A stretch of 19,055 bases of DNA from Bordetella parapertussis (GCA_945907335.1 CAMDSU010000013.1:1-19055); one strand, 5' to 3'. Numbered from the stretch's first letter, positions 1 through 8,640 are shown. A program made the numbers and translations. The notes: generated by a model not told the origin, from the letters alone.

Positions 1-738
1 GCCAACTTGCACCGGTTTTACGACGGACGCATACCCAAAGTGTTGCAGCACCCGCGTTACCGCTTGCATGTCATGACGTCGCGCGGTCGCGGCCTGTTGC
101 AACGTGACACGCCGTTGCGACGAACCGTGGGTTATGGCGCAGCTTATCTGACCAACCTTGTCAACCGCAGTGCCATGGGTGGCTGGTTAGAGCGCGTGGT
201 TTTCTCCTCGCCTTTTTTAGGCCATGCGCAACCACTGCCTTTTCGTGTGCTCGATTACACAACCCGGCAATTCGCTCTCAGTGAAGACAATTTTTTGGAT
301 GCCATGCAAGCCAGTTGTTCCATCCCGTTTGTGCTCAACGCGGTTCACGATATCGCAGGCGCACCGACGGGTGCCTATTGGGATGGCGGCATCACCGATT
401 ACCACTTGCACCTGGATTACCGAGGAGCAAAGGGACTGACGCTTTATCCACATTTTCAAAAAAATGTCGTGCCGGGTTGGCTGGACAAGAAATTGTGGTG
501 GCGTCATGCTGCTACGCCATTTTTAGACACCACCATCGTGCTGTCTCCTCATCCGGATTGGGTAAAAACATTGCCCCATGGCAAGTTGCCTGATCGCACC
601 GATTTCATGGCCTACCAAGGTGACCTTAAGGGGCGGGTGAAAGTGTGGCAAACCGCTATCGCTGAATCCGGCAGGCTGGCAGATGAATGGGCCGAGTGGT
701 TGCAACGGCCTGATCCCCGCGTCATCCAGCCTTTGTGA
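1..738 (+). CDS. Patatin-like phospholipase, 3' part (start outside window)
   Basis: This is the C-terminal part of a patatin-family serine lipase/acyl hydrolase. The frame is open to the first base of the window, so the TTG at 7 is not the real start and the N-terminal glycine-rich oxyanion loop and GxSxG nucleophile motif lie upstream. The key visible evidence is the WDGG motif, whose Asp codon is at 382-384; this is the catalytic Asp of the Ser-Asp dyad in the patatin family (established knowledge). Just before it, the segment around 295-335 (DAMQASCSIPFV) matches the usual patatin 'A..AS.aiP..f' region. No signal peptide can be judged. It ends 12 bases before the convergent thioesterase/GNAT gene. 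The substrate is unknown; phospholipid or another acyl ester is likely. The family call is fairly sure and the specific role is not. Confidence 0.85.
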   Translation, partial: ANLHRFYDGRIPKVLQHPRYRLHVMTSRGRGLLQRDTPLRRTVGYGAAYLTNLVNRSAMGGWLERVVFSSPFLGHAQPLPFRVLDYTTRQFALSEDNFLDAMQASCSIPFVLNAVHDIAGAPTGAYWDGGITDYHLHLDYRGAKGLTLYPHFQKNVVPGWLDKKLWWRHAATPFLDTTIVLSPHPDWVKTLPHGKLPDRTDFMAYQGDLKGRVKVWQTAIAESGRLADEWAEWLQRPDPRVIQPL

Positions 739-750
739 TGTGTCGTTGGC

Positions 751-1608
751 TCAAAGTGTGATGGTCATTTCCACATGGTCCATGCCGGCTTCTTGAAATA
801 CGTTGCCTCGGCGAATAAAACCTTGCCGTTGGTAAAAATTCTCAGCGGTGCACTGCGCATGCAACACCACTTCACGGTCACCGCGTTGTCGGGCCGCATC
901 CAGCAAACCCGTCAATACATGGTCTCCCAACTTCAGACCGCGCAATTTACGCTTGACCGCCATGCGTCCAATTTTTGAAACACCCTCGACCGCAGGCAGC
1001 AGCCGACCAGTGGCAACCGGCAACCCCATGCGGTTTCTCAGTACTGCATGCACAGAACGGGCATCGTCTTCATCCCATTCCAACGCCTGACTGACGCCTT
1101 GTTCTTCGACAAACACTTCGGTACGCAAACTGCCGGCCACATTTTTCAAAGTACCCCAACTGCCGAGCTGCAGCTTGACCATGGCTTCACCTTGCTCGAA
1201 CCCAAGCAAGGTGTCGCGCAGTTCTTGCGGCACTGGCTTGGAGGTTTGCGTCTGCGGATCAGCGAACACATACACCAATTCGCCAGTGACCAGAACATGT
1301 TCGCCGCGAAAAGCGCAGGCTTGAAAAGTGATGGACGAATTGCCTATGCGCTGGCAGCGCATGCCTATGTGCAGCAAATCATCGTAAACCGCTGAGGCTT
1401 TGTATTCCAAGGAGGACTTCACCACGTACAAATCGCCGCCCAAGTCGTGCATGGTTTGTTCATAAGGCAGCGCCAAGCTTCTCCAATAATCACTCACTGC
1501 CGTATCAAAGTACATCAGGTAATGACCGTTGAAAACGATTTTTTGCATGTCCACTTCCACCCAACGCACGCGCAAAGGATGAAAAAAAAGAAAGTCTTGT
1601 TTTTGCAT
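751..1608 (-). CDS. Two-domain protein: YbgC/FadM-type acyl-CoA thioesterase + GNAT acyltransferase
   Basis: This 285-residue protein has two domains. Residues 1-135 form a hotdog-fold 4HBT thioesterase of YbgC/FadM type: RVRWVEVD ends in Asp20, the position of the family's catalytic Asp, followed by VFNGHY. Such enzymes hydrolyse acyl-CoA thioesters. Residues 148-285 are a GNAT domain: a VFVEEQGV...EWDEDD segment (165-182), an acetyl-CoA-binding turn near RGLKLGDH (223-230), and an ElaA-like end with LHAQ...FYQRQGF and a closing HVEM. A thioesterase joined to an acyl-CoA-using transferase suggests both act on a related acyl-CoA pool, but that is inference. The ATG at 1608 is the first plausible start; no strong ribosome site is seen. 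The gene diverges from the alcohol dehydrogenase across 61 bases, which must hold both promoters. The frame shows no break, so the fusion appears genuine. Confidence 0.85.
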   Translation of the reverse strand: MQKQDFLFFHPLRVRWVEVDMQKIVFNGHYLMYFDTAVSDYWRSLALPYEQTMHDLGGDLYVVKSSLEYKASAVYDDLLHIGMRCQRIGNSSITFQACAFRGEHVLVTGELVYVFADPQTQTSKPVPQELRDTLLGFEQGEAMVKLQLGSWGTLKNVAGSLRTEVFVEEQGVSQALEWDEDDARSVHAVLRNRMGLPVATGRLLPAVEGVSKIGRMAVKRKLRGLKLGDHVLTGLLDAARQRGDREVVLHAQCTAENFYQRQGFIRRGNVFQEAGMDHVEMTITL

Positions 1609-1669
1609 AAAGCTGTCTGCCGGAGTCCGTTAAAGTCGCAGCATCCTACAACGCATTAGAGGCAACTAC

Positions 1670-2818
1670 ATGTCGAGCATTCTCTATATCACGCAAATTC
1701 ACATCGAACCTGGTGCGCTCCAACGTTTGGCCGAGGAATGCCAGAAACACCTCATCCATCGCCCGCTGATTGTCACGGACGCAGGTATCAAAGCGGCGGG
1801 TTTGCTGCAAAAAACTTTGGACGCACTGCCTGGTGTGACTTGCACTGTGTTTGACGGCACACCATCGAACCCGACTGAAGCTGCGGTGCGTGCCGCCACC
1901 GCTTTGTGCACGGCCAACCATTGCGACGGATTGATTGCCATCGGCGGCGGTTCTTCCATGGATTGCGCGAAGGGTGTGGCCATTGCAGCAACCCATCCCG
2001 GACCGTTGACAACTTACGCCACCATCGAAGGCGGCTCACCGCGCATCACCCCTAAAGTATTGCCATTGATCGCCATACCCACCACCGCAGGCACTGGCAG
2101 TGAAGTGGCGCGTGGTGCCATCATCATCGTCGATGATGGCCGCAAGCTCGGTTTTCACTCATGGCATTTGGTACCCAAAGCCGCCTTGCTCGACCCGGAT
2201 CTGACCATGGGGCTACCGCCCTTGATGACCGCAGCCACGGGTATGGACGCGATCGCGCATTGCATGGAAACATTCATGTCTGCGGCATTCAATCCACCTG
2301 CAGATGGCATTGCGCTGGACGGCTTGCAGCGCGGTTGGGCAAACATTGAAAAAGCCACGCGCAACGGCCAGGACCGCGAGGCGCGTTTGCAAATGATGAG
2401 TGCATCCATGCAAGGCGCACTGGCGTTTCAAAAAGGTCTGGGTTGCGTGCATTCGCTCAGCCACAGTTTGGGCGGTATCAACCCGCGCTTGCACCATGGC
2501 ACGTTGAACGCCATGTTCCTGCCCGCCGTCATCGCTTTTAATGCGCCAGCCGAATCCATGCAAAAGGAAAACCGGTTGGCACGCATGGCGCAGGCCATGG
2601 GCATAACAACCGGAATTGACCTGGCAAAAACTTTGGGAGATGCCATCAAACAAATGAACACTGCACTGGGTTTACCTTCGGGTCTGGCGGCAATGGGGGT
2701 GACCGAGGCGCATTTTGACGACATCATCAAAGGCGCATTGGCAGACCATTCACACAAAACCAATCCGCGCGACGCCAGCGTGGCAGATTACCGTGCCATG
2801 CTGCACGCTTCGATGTGA
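1670..2818 (+). CDS. Iron-containing alcohol dehydrogenase
   Basis: A full-length (382 aa) group III, iron-type NAD(P)-dependent alcohol dehydrogenase that interconverts an alcohol and an aldehyde or ketone in the cytoplasm. The nucleotide-binding GGGSSMD motif is at residues 92-98 and TTAGTGSE at 138-145. Metal ligands expected for the family are visible: Asp193 and His197 in GMDAIAH, His261 in HSLSHSLG, and His275 or His276 in the HHG that follows. The start is supported by AGAGG at 1658-1662, eight bases before the ATG. The relatives include 1,3-propanediol, lactaldehyde and 4-hydroxybutyrate dehydrogenases and maleylacetate reductase, and the substrate cannot be chosen from sequence. It stops two bases before the convergent ygfZ stop. 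An aldehyde dehydrogenase lies at 8641-10071 but is too far away to claim a shared pathway. Confidence 0.92.
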   Translation: MSSILYITQIHIEPGALQRLAEECQKHLIHRPLIVTDAGIKAAGLLQKTLDALPGVTCTVFDGTPSNPTEAAVRAATALCTANHCDGLIAIGGGSSMDCAKGVAIAATHPGPLTTYATIEGGSPRITPKVLPLIAIPTTAGTGSEVARGAIIIVDDGRKLGFHSWHLVPKAALLDPDLTMGLPPLMTAATGMDAIAHCMETFMSAAFNPPADGIALDGLQRGWANIEKATRNGQDREARLQMMSASMQGALAFQKGLGCVHSLSHSLGGINPRLHHGTLNAMFLPAVIAFNAPAESMQKENRLARMAQAMGITTGIDLAKTLGDAIKQMNTALGLPSGLAAMGVTEAHFDDIIKGALADHSHKTNPRDASVADYRAMLHASM

Positions 2819-2820
2819 TG

Positions 2821-3750
2821 TCAAATGTCTTCGCGCAAGGGGTAAGGCAGGGGATGCAATGTCAGCACACTGCCGCTGGTATCTGCCGGATGTAAATCAC
2901 CTGCTTCAGTGGATGAGGTTTGCAAACACACCAGCGCCCAATGCCCGTGCTGTGAATGCGACACCGCCTGCGCAACTTGTCCCGCAGGTTGACTGCTGTC
3001 GTTACTGTTGAAAATTTCTTGGCCAGCTTGTAAGGCCACAGGACTGCTCACTATAAAGGTGCGGCGCTTCAAAATGCCCCGAAATTGGCTTCTCGCTACT
3101 ACTTCTTGCCCGGGGTAGCAGCCTTTTTTGAAGTTCACGCCATCCACCGATTCGTAATTCAACATCTGCGGCACAAATGCTTCATAGGTGGCGGCTTGCA
3201 CATCGGCCACGCCACTGAGCACCTCTGCCAAAAGCCAATCCTGTAGATCCAAATCTGCATCAGCCATCGCATCTTGCGCGGGTAACACACACAAATACCT
3301 GGCAACGCTTGCAACCGGGTACAAGGCCACTTGCCATGCGTTGTCGTTTTGCGTCAATTGCCAAGGCGCTTGCGGATTGACGTCGGTGCTGAACCGACCT
3401 GCCACTTTCCAATCGTTACTGGCATCTGATAATTTCAATTTAGCACGCAACACAAACATCGATAAGCGCTTAAGGGTTTGGGCCAACAAGTCGGCCCTGA
3501 GCACCAGCAATACTTCTTGAGGCGACGTCTTGAAGCCCACCATGCTGGCTTGCATACGGCCCTTGGCATTACAAAATGCGGCCAAACGGGCATGCTCCAT
3601 GCCAAGTAGCGCAAAGTCTTGCGTCAATTGGTTATGCAAAAAATGGGCGGCATCTTCGCCGCGCGCTGCGATCACACCCAGATGGGGCAGGGCGCAAGTG
3701 CCCATGGCGGATAAAAGGGGAGGGGTCATTGCATTTTCAAAGGAAGTCAT
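2821..3750 (-). CDS. ygfZ: YgfZ-family folate-binding protein
   Basis: A 309-residue member of the YgfZ/GcvT-like family, which binds tetrahydrofolate and helps build or maintain certain Fe-S enzymes, including the tRNA-modifying MiaB (established for E. coli YgfZ). The diagnostic KGCYPGQE motif is at residues 209-216, with the conserved Cys211. An N-terminal GEDAAHFLHNQLTQD segment (31-45) is also typical. The start is uncertain: the ATG at 3750 has GGAGG only one base before it, which is too close for normal use, and Met8 (3729) is an alternative. The chosen start lies only 12 bases from the divergent mltG start, so each promoter must lie inside the other gene's 5' region or coding sequence. 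The 3' end abuts the alcohol dehydrogenase with a two-base gap. Confidence 0.92.
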   Translation of the reverse strand: MTSFENAMTPPLLSAMGTCALPHLGVIAARGEDAAHFLHNQLTQDFALLGMEHARLAAFCNAKGRMQASMVGFKTSPQEVLLVLRADLLAQTLKRLSMFVLRAKLKLSDASNDWKVAGRFSTDVNPQAPWQLTQNDNAWQVALYPVASVARYLCVLPAQDAMADADLDLQDWLLAEVLSGVADVQAATYEAFVPQMLNYESVDGVNFKKGCYPGQEVVARSQFRGILKRRTFIVSSPVALQAGQEIFNSNDSSQPAGQVAQAVSHSQHGHWALVCLQTSSTEAGDLHPADTSGSVLTLHPLPYPLREDI

Positions 3751-3762
3751 GCCTCCATTATC

Positions 3763-4809
3763 ATGTCCGCTTTGTTTGACTTGCAGGACAGGCTTTTGAA
3801 AACACGGTGGCGTTCAGGGTTGGGTTTGTTGCTGGTATTTGCCATGCTGATCGGTGTCAGCAGTGTCTGGTGGATCTGGCGACCCTTGCCTATGGCCCAC
3901 GATACGGTAGATATCTCTATCGAACCCGGGCAATCGGTCAAATCTATCGCCCAGACAGTCGTGCTGTCTGGTGTTGATATTTCCCCCTCGCTTTTGTTTT
4001 ATTTTTTCAAATTCAGCGGTCAGTCGCGCTTGATTCGTGCCGGAAGTTATGAGATTGACGCCCAAACATCGGCGTGGCAACTGCTGAATAAATTGGTCAA
4101 AGGCGAAGAAAATTTAAAAACCATCACGCTAGTGGAAGGTTGGACATGGCGACAGTTCAGACAGGCTATGAACAGATCGGATTTTCTAAAGCATGACTCA
4201 ATCAGTTTGACAGATGAAGAAGTCATGAGCCATTTAGGAAAAAATGGCATAGCACCGGAAGGGCGTTTTTTTCCAGACACCTATAACTTCAGCAAAGGCA
4301 GTTCTGATCTGGATCTGTTGAGAAGGGCTGCATCTGCCATGGACAAACATCTGGCCACTGCTTGGCAAAACCGGGACTTAGGTCTGCCCTTAAAAAATGC
4401 AAACGAAGCATTGATACTGGCGAGTATTGTTGAAAAAGAAACGGGTCTGAGCAGCGACAGGCGCATGATTGCCAGTGTGTTTCACAACCGCTTGCGCATT
4501 CATATGCCGTTGCAAACCGATCCCACCGTTATTTATGGCTTGGGTACATCGTTTGATGGCAATCTCAGACGGGTCGATCTGCAAACCGACCACCCTTGGA
4601 ACACCTATGTCTATCGCGGACTGCCGCCCACTCCAATCGCCATGCCTGGTGTTGCAGCGTTGCAAGCCACCTTACACCCTGTCAGCAGCAAAGCTTTGTA
4701 TTTTGTGGCGCGTGGCGACGGTTCCAGCCAATTCAGCGATAACTTGGCCGACCACAACGCTGCGGTAGACCGTTACCAGCGCGGCATATCACGCAGCAAG
4801 GCACAATAG
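3763..4809 (+). CDS. mltG: Endolytic murein transglycosylase MltG (YceG)
   Basis: An inner-membrane lytic transglycosylase that cuts nascent peptidoglycan strands inside the chain, releasing 1,6-anhydro ends and limiting glycan length. It has 348 residues, usual for the family. A single transmembrane segment lies at about residues 19-39, followed by a LysM-like region and the catalytic domain. The EKET motif at 224-227 (within ASIVEKET) carries the family's catalytic glutamate, and LQTDPTVIYGLG (250-261) and YRGLPPTPI (284-292) are also strongly conserved. No good ribosome site precedes the ATG at 3763, and a slightly later TTG start cannot be excluded. It is the first gene of a tight plus-strand cluster, with tmk starting six bases after its stop, and this order is common in proteobacteria. 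Confidence 0.95.
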   Translation: MSALFDLQDRLLKTRWRSGLGLLLVFAMLIGVSSVWWIWRPLPMAHDTVDISIEPGQSVKSIAQTVVLSGVDISPSLLFYFFKFSGQSRLIRAGSYEIDAQTSAWQLLNKLVKGEENLKTITLVEGWTWRQFRQAMNRSDFLKHDSISLTDEEVMSHLGKNGIAPEGRFFPDTYNFSKGSSDLDLLRRAASAMDKHLATAWQNRDLGLPLKNANEALILASIVEKETGLSSDRRMIASVFHNRLRIHMPLQTDPTVIYGLGTSFDGNLRRVDLQTDHPWNTYVYRGLPPTPIAMPGVAALQATLHPVSSKALYFVARGDGSSQFSDNLADHNAAVDRYQRGISRSKAQ

Positions 4810-4815
4810 CCAAAT

Positions 4816-5466
4816 ATGCAATCCACAGGCGTGTTCATCAGTTTTGAAGGCATAGACGGCGCGGGAAAATCCAGCCACATACAAGCGCTGTCAGAGGCTT
4901 TTCGGCACCATGGCCGCGAGGTGGTTCAAACCCGTGAACCTGGGGGCACTGCATTGGCAGAAAAACTGCGCGACATGGTGTTGCATGACGCCATGGATCC
5001 TTTGTGCGAAGCGTTGTTGGTGTTTGCAGCACGAAGAGACCATTTGCTTCAAGTCATTGAACCTGCATTGGCCAAGGGCCATGTCGTGCTTTGCGACCGA
5101 TTCACAGACGCCACGTTTGCTTACCAAGGTGGGGGGCGTGGTTTTGATACACGCATATTGTCCCAATTGGAACAATGGGTGCAAGCTCGACCGAATGAAA
5201 CCATCCGACAACCCGATGTGACGTTGTGGTTTTCACTGGACCCAAAAATCGCTGCGCAACGCTTGGCCACGGCACGCTTGCCTGACCGCTTTGAATCTCA
5301 ACCTTTGGCTTTTTTTCAACAAGTGCACAACGCATATGCTGAGCGCGCCAAAGCCGATGCCACACGATTCGCCATCATCTCAGCGGATGCGAGCATGGAT
5401 GAAGTCCGCCAATCCGTTCACCGGGTTTTGCAGGAACGTGGCTTTTTGCCCGCGAACCTCACATGA
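4816..5466 (+). CDS. tmk: Thymidylate kinase
   Basis: Phosphorylates dTMP to dTDP with ATP in the cytoplasm, an essential step of dTTP supply. The protein has 216 residues. It shows the P-loop GIDGAGKSS at 12-20, the EPGG motif at 41-44, the DRF motif at 94-96 that binds the dTMP phosphate, and an arginine-bearing lid RLPDRFE at 154-160, as in the E. coli-type enzymes. It follows mltG by six bases, and its stop overlaps the holB start as ATGA (5463-5466), implying translational coupling. No strong ribosome site precedes its ATG, so it probably depends on read-through transcription and translation from mltG. Confidence 0.96.
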   Translation: MQSTGVFISFEGIDGAGKSSHIQALSEAFRHHGREVVQTREPGGTALAEKLRDMVLHDAMDPLCEALLVFAARRDHLLQVIEPALAKGHVVLCDRFTDATFAYQGGGRGFDTRILSQLEQWVQARPNETIRQPDVTLWFSLDPKIAAQRLATARLPDRFESQPLAFFQQVHNAYAERAKADATRFAIISADASMDEVRQSVHRVLQERGFLPANLT

Positions 5467-6452
5467 AACCATTGGCACCCTGGTTGCAGGCCCAACTGCT
5501 GCTGCTGGTGCAGCGCCCTGGCCATGCTTTGTTGTTGCAAGGGCCGTCAGGTTTGGGGCAATACGAACTCGGTTTGTCATTGGCTGGCGCTTGGTTATGC
5601 CATGCACCTACAGAACACGGTGCATGCGGTGTTTGCCCGAGTTGCCATGGCATTGCTGTGCGGGCCCATGCAGACTTGGTGGTTCTCATGCCCGAAGTCG
5701 ACATGATTGAACTGCAATGGCCGTTGCCGGAAAAATCTCTCAAGGACTTCGAGGACAAAAAGCGCAAACCCAGTCGGGAAATCCGTGTGGAAGCCATGCG
5801 AGACATGCTCTCATTCAGCCAAACCACCAGCGCTGGGGCGCGCGGCAAAGTGGTGTTTATCTATCCGGCCGAGCGCATGAACCACATCACTGCCAATACC
5901 TTGCTTAAAACCTTAGAAGAACCGCCGGGCGACACGCGTTTCATACTGGCTTGTCAGGCTGCGCAAGAATTGCTTCCCACCGTCAGAAGCCGGTGCCAAA
6001 ACCACGCCATGGCTTGGCCCGCGACCGATCAAGCCACACGCTGGTTGGTGCAGCAATCTGTGCCTGCGGATGACGCCCAGGTGTTGTTACAAGCCGCAGG
6101 CGGCAGACCCGATGACGCATTGATGCTCTTTCAATCCGGCATCAAGGCCAGCACTTGGAAGTCGCTGCCTGTTCAAGTCAGCAAAGGCGACGGCAGTGTG
6201 TTGGCAGACCACCCCCCAGCAGTTGTGTTGTCCTCCTTACAAAAAATATGTCATGACATGTTGAGCACCAAGACGGGTGGCGCACCACGTTTTTTCAATC
6301 TGAATGATTTACCCCGTACCGGTCAATTTGATAATTTGTCCGCCTGGTCGCGCGAATTGATGATGATGGCAAAAACGGTTGACCATCCCTATCAACCCGG
6401 GCTGCTGCTGGAAGCCTGGGTCAGCCGCGCACAACGCGCTTTGTCCTCTTAA
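5463..6452 (+). CDS. holB: DNA polymerase III delta' subunit (clamp loader)
   Basis: The delta' subunit is part of the clamp-loader complex that places the beta sliding clamp on DNA. The protein has 329 residues. The AAA+-like N-terminal domain has a degenerate P-loop (GPSGLGQYE at 27-35, no lysine), in keeping with delta' not being an ATPase. Four cysteines at 46, 55, 58 and 61 form the usual zinc site. [11 protein letters not shown] lies at 145-155. The SRC motif at 176-178 carries the arginine that acts in trans on the neighbouring DnaX ATPase site. The ATG overlaps the tmk stop by four bases (ATGA), and tatD starts ten bases after the holB stop, so this is one likely operon. Confidence 0.93.
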   Translation: MKPLAPWLQAQLLLLVQRPGHALLLQGPSGLGQYELGLSLAGAWLCHAPTEHGACGVCPSCHGIAVRAHADLVVLMPEVDMIELQWPLPEKSLKDFEDKKRKPSREIRVEAMRDMLSFSQTTSAGARGKVVFIYPAERMNHITANTLLKTLEEPPGDTRFILACQAAQELLPTVRSRCQNHAMAWPATDQATRWLVQQSVPADDAQVLLQAAGGRPDDALMLFQSGIKASTWKSLPVQVSKGDGSVLADHPPAVVLSSLQKICHDMLSTKTGGAPRFFNLNDLPRTGQFDNLSAWSRELMMMAKTVDHPYQPGLLLEAWVSRAQRALSS

Positions 6453-6462
6453 AGACTGACAG

Positions 6463-7254
6463 ATGTATACCGACTCGCATTGCCACCTGAACTTTCCTGA
6501 ACTGCAAGCGCGCTTGAGCGACATTCGTCAAGACATGCAAACGGCACAAGTCTCAAGGGCTTTGCTGATCAGCACCCAATTGGAAACATTTGAGGATGTG
6601 CACAGCATCACCATGGCGCATGACAATTTTTGGTGCACTGCCGGTGTTCATCCTGACGAAGACCAGGTACAAGAACCCACGCTGGATGATTTATTGCGCT
6701 TGGGTCAACGTGACAAAGTCGTGGGCATTGGGGAAACGGGTTTGGACTATTACCGCCTGGGTGAACGCTCAATGGCTGACATGGATTGGCAAAGAAACCG
6801 ATTCCGTGTGCATATCCGTGCGGCCAGGCAACTTGGTCTGCCACTGGTGATACACACACGCAGCGCCAGTGCCGACACCCTGGCGATTTTGAAAGAGGAA
6901 GGGAGCAGTCCCGGCAGTGCACCCGCCACTGGCGTGTTTCATTGTTTTACCGAAACCGCTGAAGTCGCTAGAGCTGCTTTGGACATGGGTTTTTATATTT
7001 CCTTTTCAGGGATATTGACCTTTAAAAATGCCACAGATTTGCGAGACATTGCGGCTTGGGTTCCGCTTGACCGCATGCTCATTGAAACAGACAGTCCTTA
7101 TTTGGCACCAGCACCGCACCGTGGCAAAACCAATGACCCGTCATTGGTGCCGTGGGTGGCAAAAAAAATTGCAGAAATCAAAGGCTTAACGAATGAAGAA
7201 GTGGCCATTCATACCACTGATAATTTTTTAACTCTGTTTCATAAAATCCACTAA
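6463..7254 (+). CDS. tatD: TatD-family metal-dependent hydrolase / deoxyribonuclease
   Basis: A 263-residue TIM-barrel metallohydrolase of the TatD family, which in bacteria shows 3'-5' DNase and quality-control activities. Metal and catalytic residues are all present: the HxH pair His6 and His8 in DSHCHLN, Glu91 in GIGETGLDYY, His131 in VIHTRSA, His160 in FHCFTE, and Asp210 in IETDSPYLAP. PHRGKTNDPS follows at 219-228 as usual. It follows holB by ten bases. The paralogues TatD, YcfH and YjjV are hard to separate by sequence alone; the position after holB is that of YcfH in E. coli, so the gene symbol is approximate. Confidence 0.93.
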   Translation: MYTDSHCHLNFPELQARLSDIRQDMQTAQVSRALLISTQLETFEDVHSITMAHDNFWCTAGVHPDEDQVQEPTLDDLLRLGQRDKVVGIGETGLDYYRLGERSMADMDWQRNRFRVHIRAARQLGLPLVIHTRSASADTLAILKEEGSSPGSAPATGVFHCFTETAEVARAALDMGFYISFSGILTFKNATDLRDIAAWVPLDRMLIETDSPYLAPAPHRGKTNDPSLVPWVAKKIAEIKGLTNEEVAIHTTDNFLTLFHKIH

Positions 7255-7308
7255 ACTGATTTTTCTCAATAGCAGTTGCTCTATCTAAGCCACTGCAAAC
7301 CCGATGAA

Positions 7309-8010
7309 ATGCAAACCATGTTGATATTTCGTTTCTTATTTGCCATTGTGGGTTCATGCTTGGCTTTAGGAGTGTGGGCGGGCAGTTACGAGGATTTTTT
7401 TTCAGCCATTCTCTATAACCGCCCCGACACCATTCAAGAGCTGCTTGACCGAGGTTTTGATCCCAATACGGTCAACAACAAAGGTGTTCCGGCACTGATA
7501 CTGGCGGCACAAACCAATTCCTGGAAAAGTACGGCGGTCATTGCGCGAGACAAACAAACCAAACTCAATGTCACCAATCAAAACGATGAGAACGCTCTCA
7601 TGCTGGCTGCCATCAACAACGAATTCGATATCGCGCAATTGCTGGTACAAAAGGGCGCTGATGTCAATAAACAGGGCTGGACACCGCTGCATTACGCGTC
7701 CTCAAAAGGGCATATTCAAATAATGCGTTTGCTGATTGAAAATGATGCTTATTTGGATGCTGAATCACCAAATGGGACAACCCCTTTGATGATGGCGGCG
7801 CATTACGGGACACCATCGGCTGTCAAGTTGCTGCTGGAGGAGGGGGCAGATCCCCGCATTAAAAACAAATTAGGCATCAATGCCATGGAGTTTGCCAACC
7901 ACTCGCTTCACCCACACGCACAAGATTCCAGAAACTACATACAGGCTTTTTTAAGCGCCTGGAAGCAGCGTTACCCAGACACACCCATTAATTCGACAAA
8001 ATCCGAGTGA
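7309..8010 (+). CDS. Exported ankyrin-repeat protein
   Basis: A protein of about 233 residues with an N-terminal signal peptide (hydrophobic core LIFRFLFAIVGSCLALG) likely cut near WAG-SYED. Four to five ankyrin repeats follow. The clearest three are NENALMLAAINN..., WTPLHYASSKGH... and TTPLMMAAHYGT..., each with the LL..GAD or similar turn. Ankyrin repeats bind proteins and no enzyme motif is seen, so the partner is unknown. I chose the ATG at 7309; the ATG at 7318 is nearly as good, and an upstream TTG at 7276 would add residues ahead of the signal peptide and is less likely. It follows tatD by about 54 bases and may be the end of that operon. Its last 23 bases overlap the convergent DUF3365 gene. 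Confidence 0.85.
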   Translation: MQTMLIFRFLFAIVGSCLALGVWAGSYEDFFSAILYNRPDTIQELLDRGFDPNTVNNKGVPALILAAQTNSWKSTAVIARDKQTKLNVTNQNDENALMLAAINNEFDIAQLLVQKGADVNKQGWTPLHYASSKGHIQIMRLLIENDAYLDAESPNGTTPLMMAAHYGTPSAVKLLLEEGADPRIKNKLGINAMEFANHSLHPHAQDSRNYIQAFLSAWKQRYPDTPINSTKSE

Positions 8011-8614
8011 CAACGACTGCACCTCTTAATTCGCCGGGCTTGTAATCGACAGCTTTGTCATTCGGATACAACTGTTGAAGCTTTGCTTTTACAGCAGGTG
8101 TGATTTGTTCTGGCGATCCATGGCATGCGGTACACATGGCTTGCATAACAATCGGTTTGGCGTATCGAAGTTCCAAATCGTAAGAGCCAGATTTGGTCAA
8201 TTGCACGAATTCAATGTCTTGAGGCTTATCGCCATTCGCCAAGCGGGCTTCAAATTGTTTAAGTGCCAGTGCTTGCCATTCATTGGGTTGGCCCATGACA
8301 GCATTGCGTGCCCGGGTTCCCACGCGGGCCACTTGCAGTTGGTGCTTGGCCGATAGGTTTTGCGCAATTTCAGGCGCTTGCGTTTTGCACACACCGATGG
8401 CATTTTCCGGTCCGCCGTTTGCCATGGCCGACTGCAATGTCTGGCCCAGTTCCTTCAACATCGCACTTGCAATGTCTCTGGTTTCTTGCATGGCGTTTTC
8501 GTTGCGGCCGGGCCCAGGCTGAGCCAGAGACACAGGAACAGCAGAACACAGGGAGATAGCGAAGGCCAAAGACCGAATTGGAAACATGTATTTTTTACTT
8601 AACATAATATGCAT
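7988..8614 (-). CDS. Exported DUF3365 (Tll0287-like) c-type haem protein
   Basis: A protein of about 208 residues matching the DUF3365/Tll0287-like haem domain family. It has a signal peptide (PIRSLAFAISLCSAVPVSLAQ) and one CxxCH c-haem motif at residues 161-165 (CTACH), with Cys161 and Cys164 for attachment and His165 as axial ligand. The family pattern is clear: IGVCKTQAPEIA near 73-84, a PNEWQ segment near 110, YAKPIVMQ before the haem motif, and a GELRGAVVV end. It is probably a periplasmic redox or haem-sensor protein; no activity can be assigned. The start is uncertain: Met1 (8614), Met4 (8605) or Met10 (8587), the last giving the neatest signal peptide. It lies 26 bases after the aldehyde dehydrogenase stop, so may be co-transcribed with it. 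Its 3' end overlaps the convergent ankyrin gene by 23 bases. Confidence 0.85.
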   Translation of the reverse strand: MHIMLSKKYMFPIRSLAFAISLCSAVPVSLAQPGPGRNENAMQETRDIASAMLKELGQTLQSAMANGGPENAIGVCKTQAPEIAQNLSAKHQLQVARVGTRARNAVMGQPNEWQALALKQFEARLANGDKPQDIEFVQLTKSGSYDLELRYAKPIVMQAMCTACHGSPEQITPAVKAKLQQLYPNDKAVDYKPGELRGAVVVTRILSN

Positions 8615-8640
8615 CGTATTAAATGAATGAGACAGATGAT

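Noticed and set aside
217..507. 96-codon minus-strand ORF inside the patatin gene
   Set aside because: A shadow of the patatin frame with no domain features.
2213..2653. 146-codon minus-strand ORF inside the alcohol dehydrogenase gene
   Set aside because: It lies wholly within a gene with intact catalytic motifs and its own translation is Cys- and His-rich in a scattered way, with no motif.
7276..7308. TTG start for the ankyrin protein at 7276
   Set aside because: It would add residues before a normal signal peptide; ATG at 7309 or 7318 fits better.
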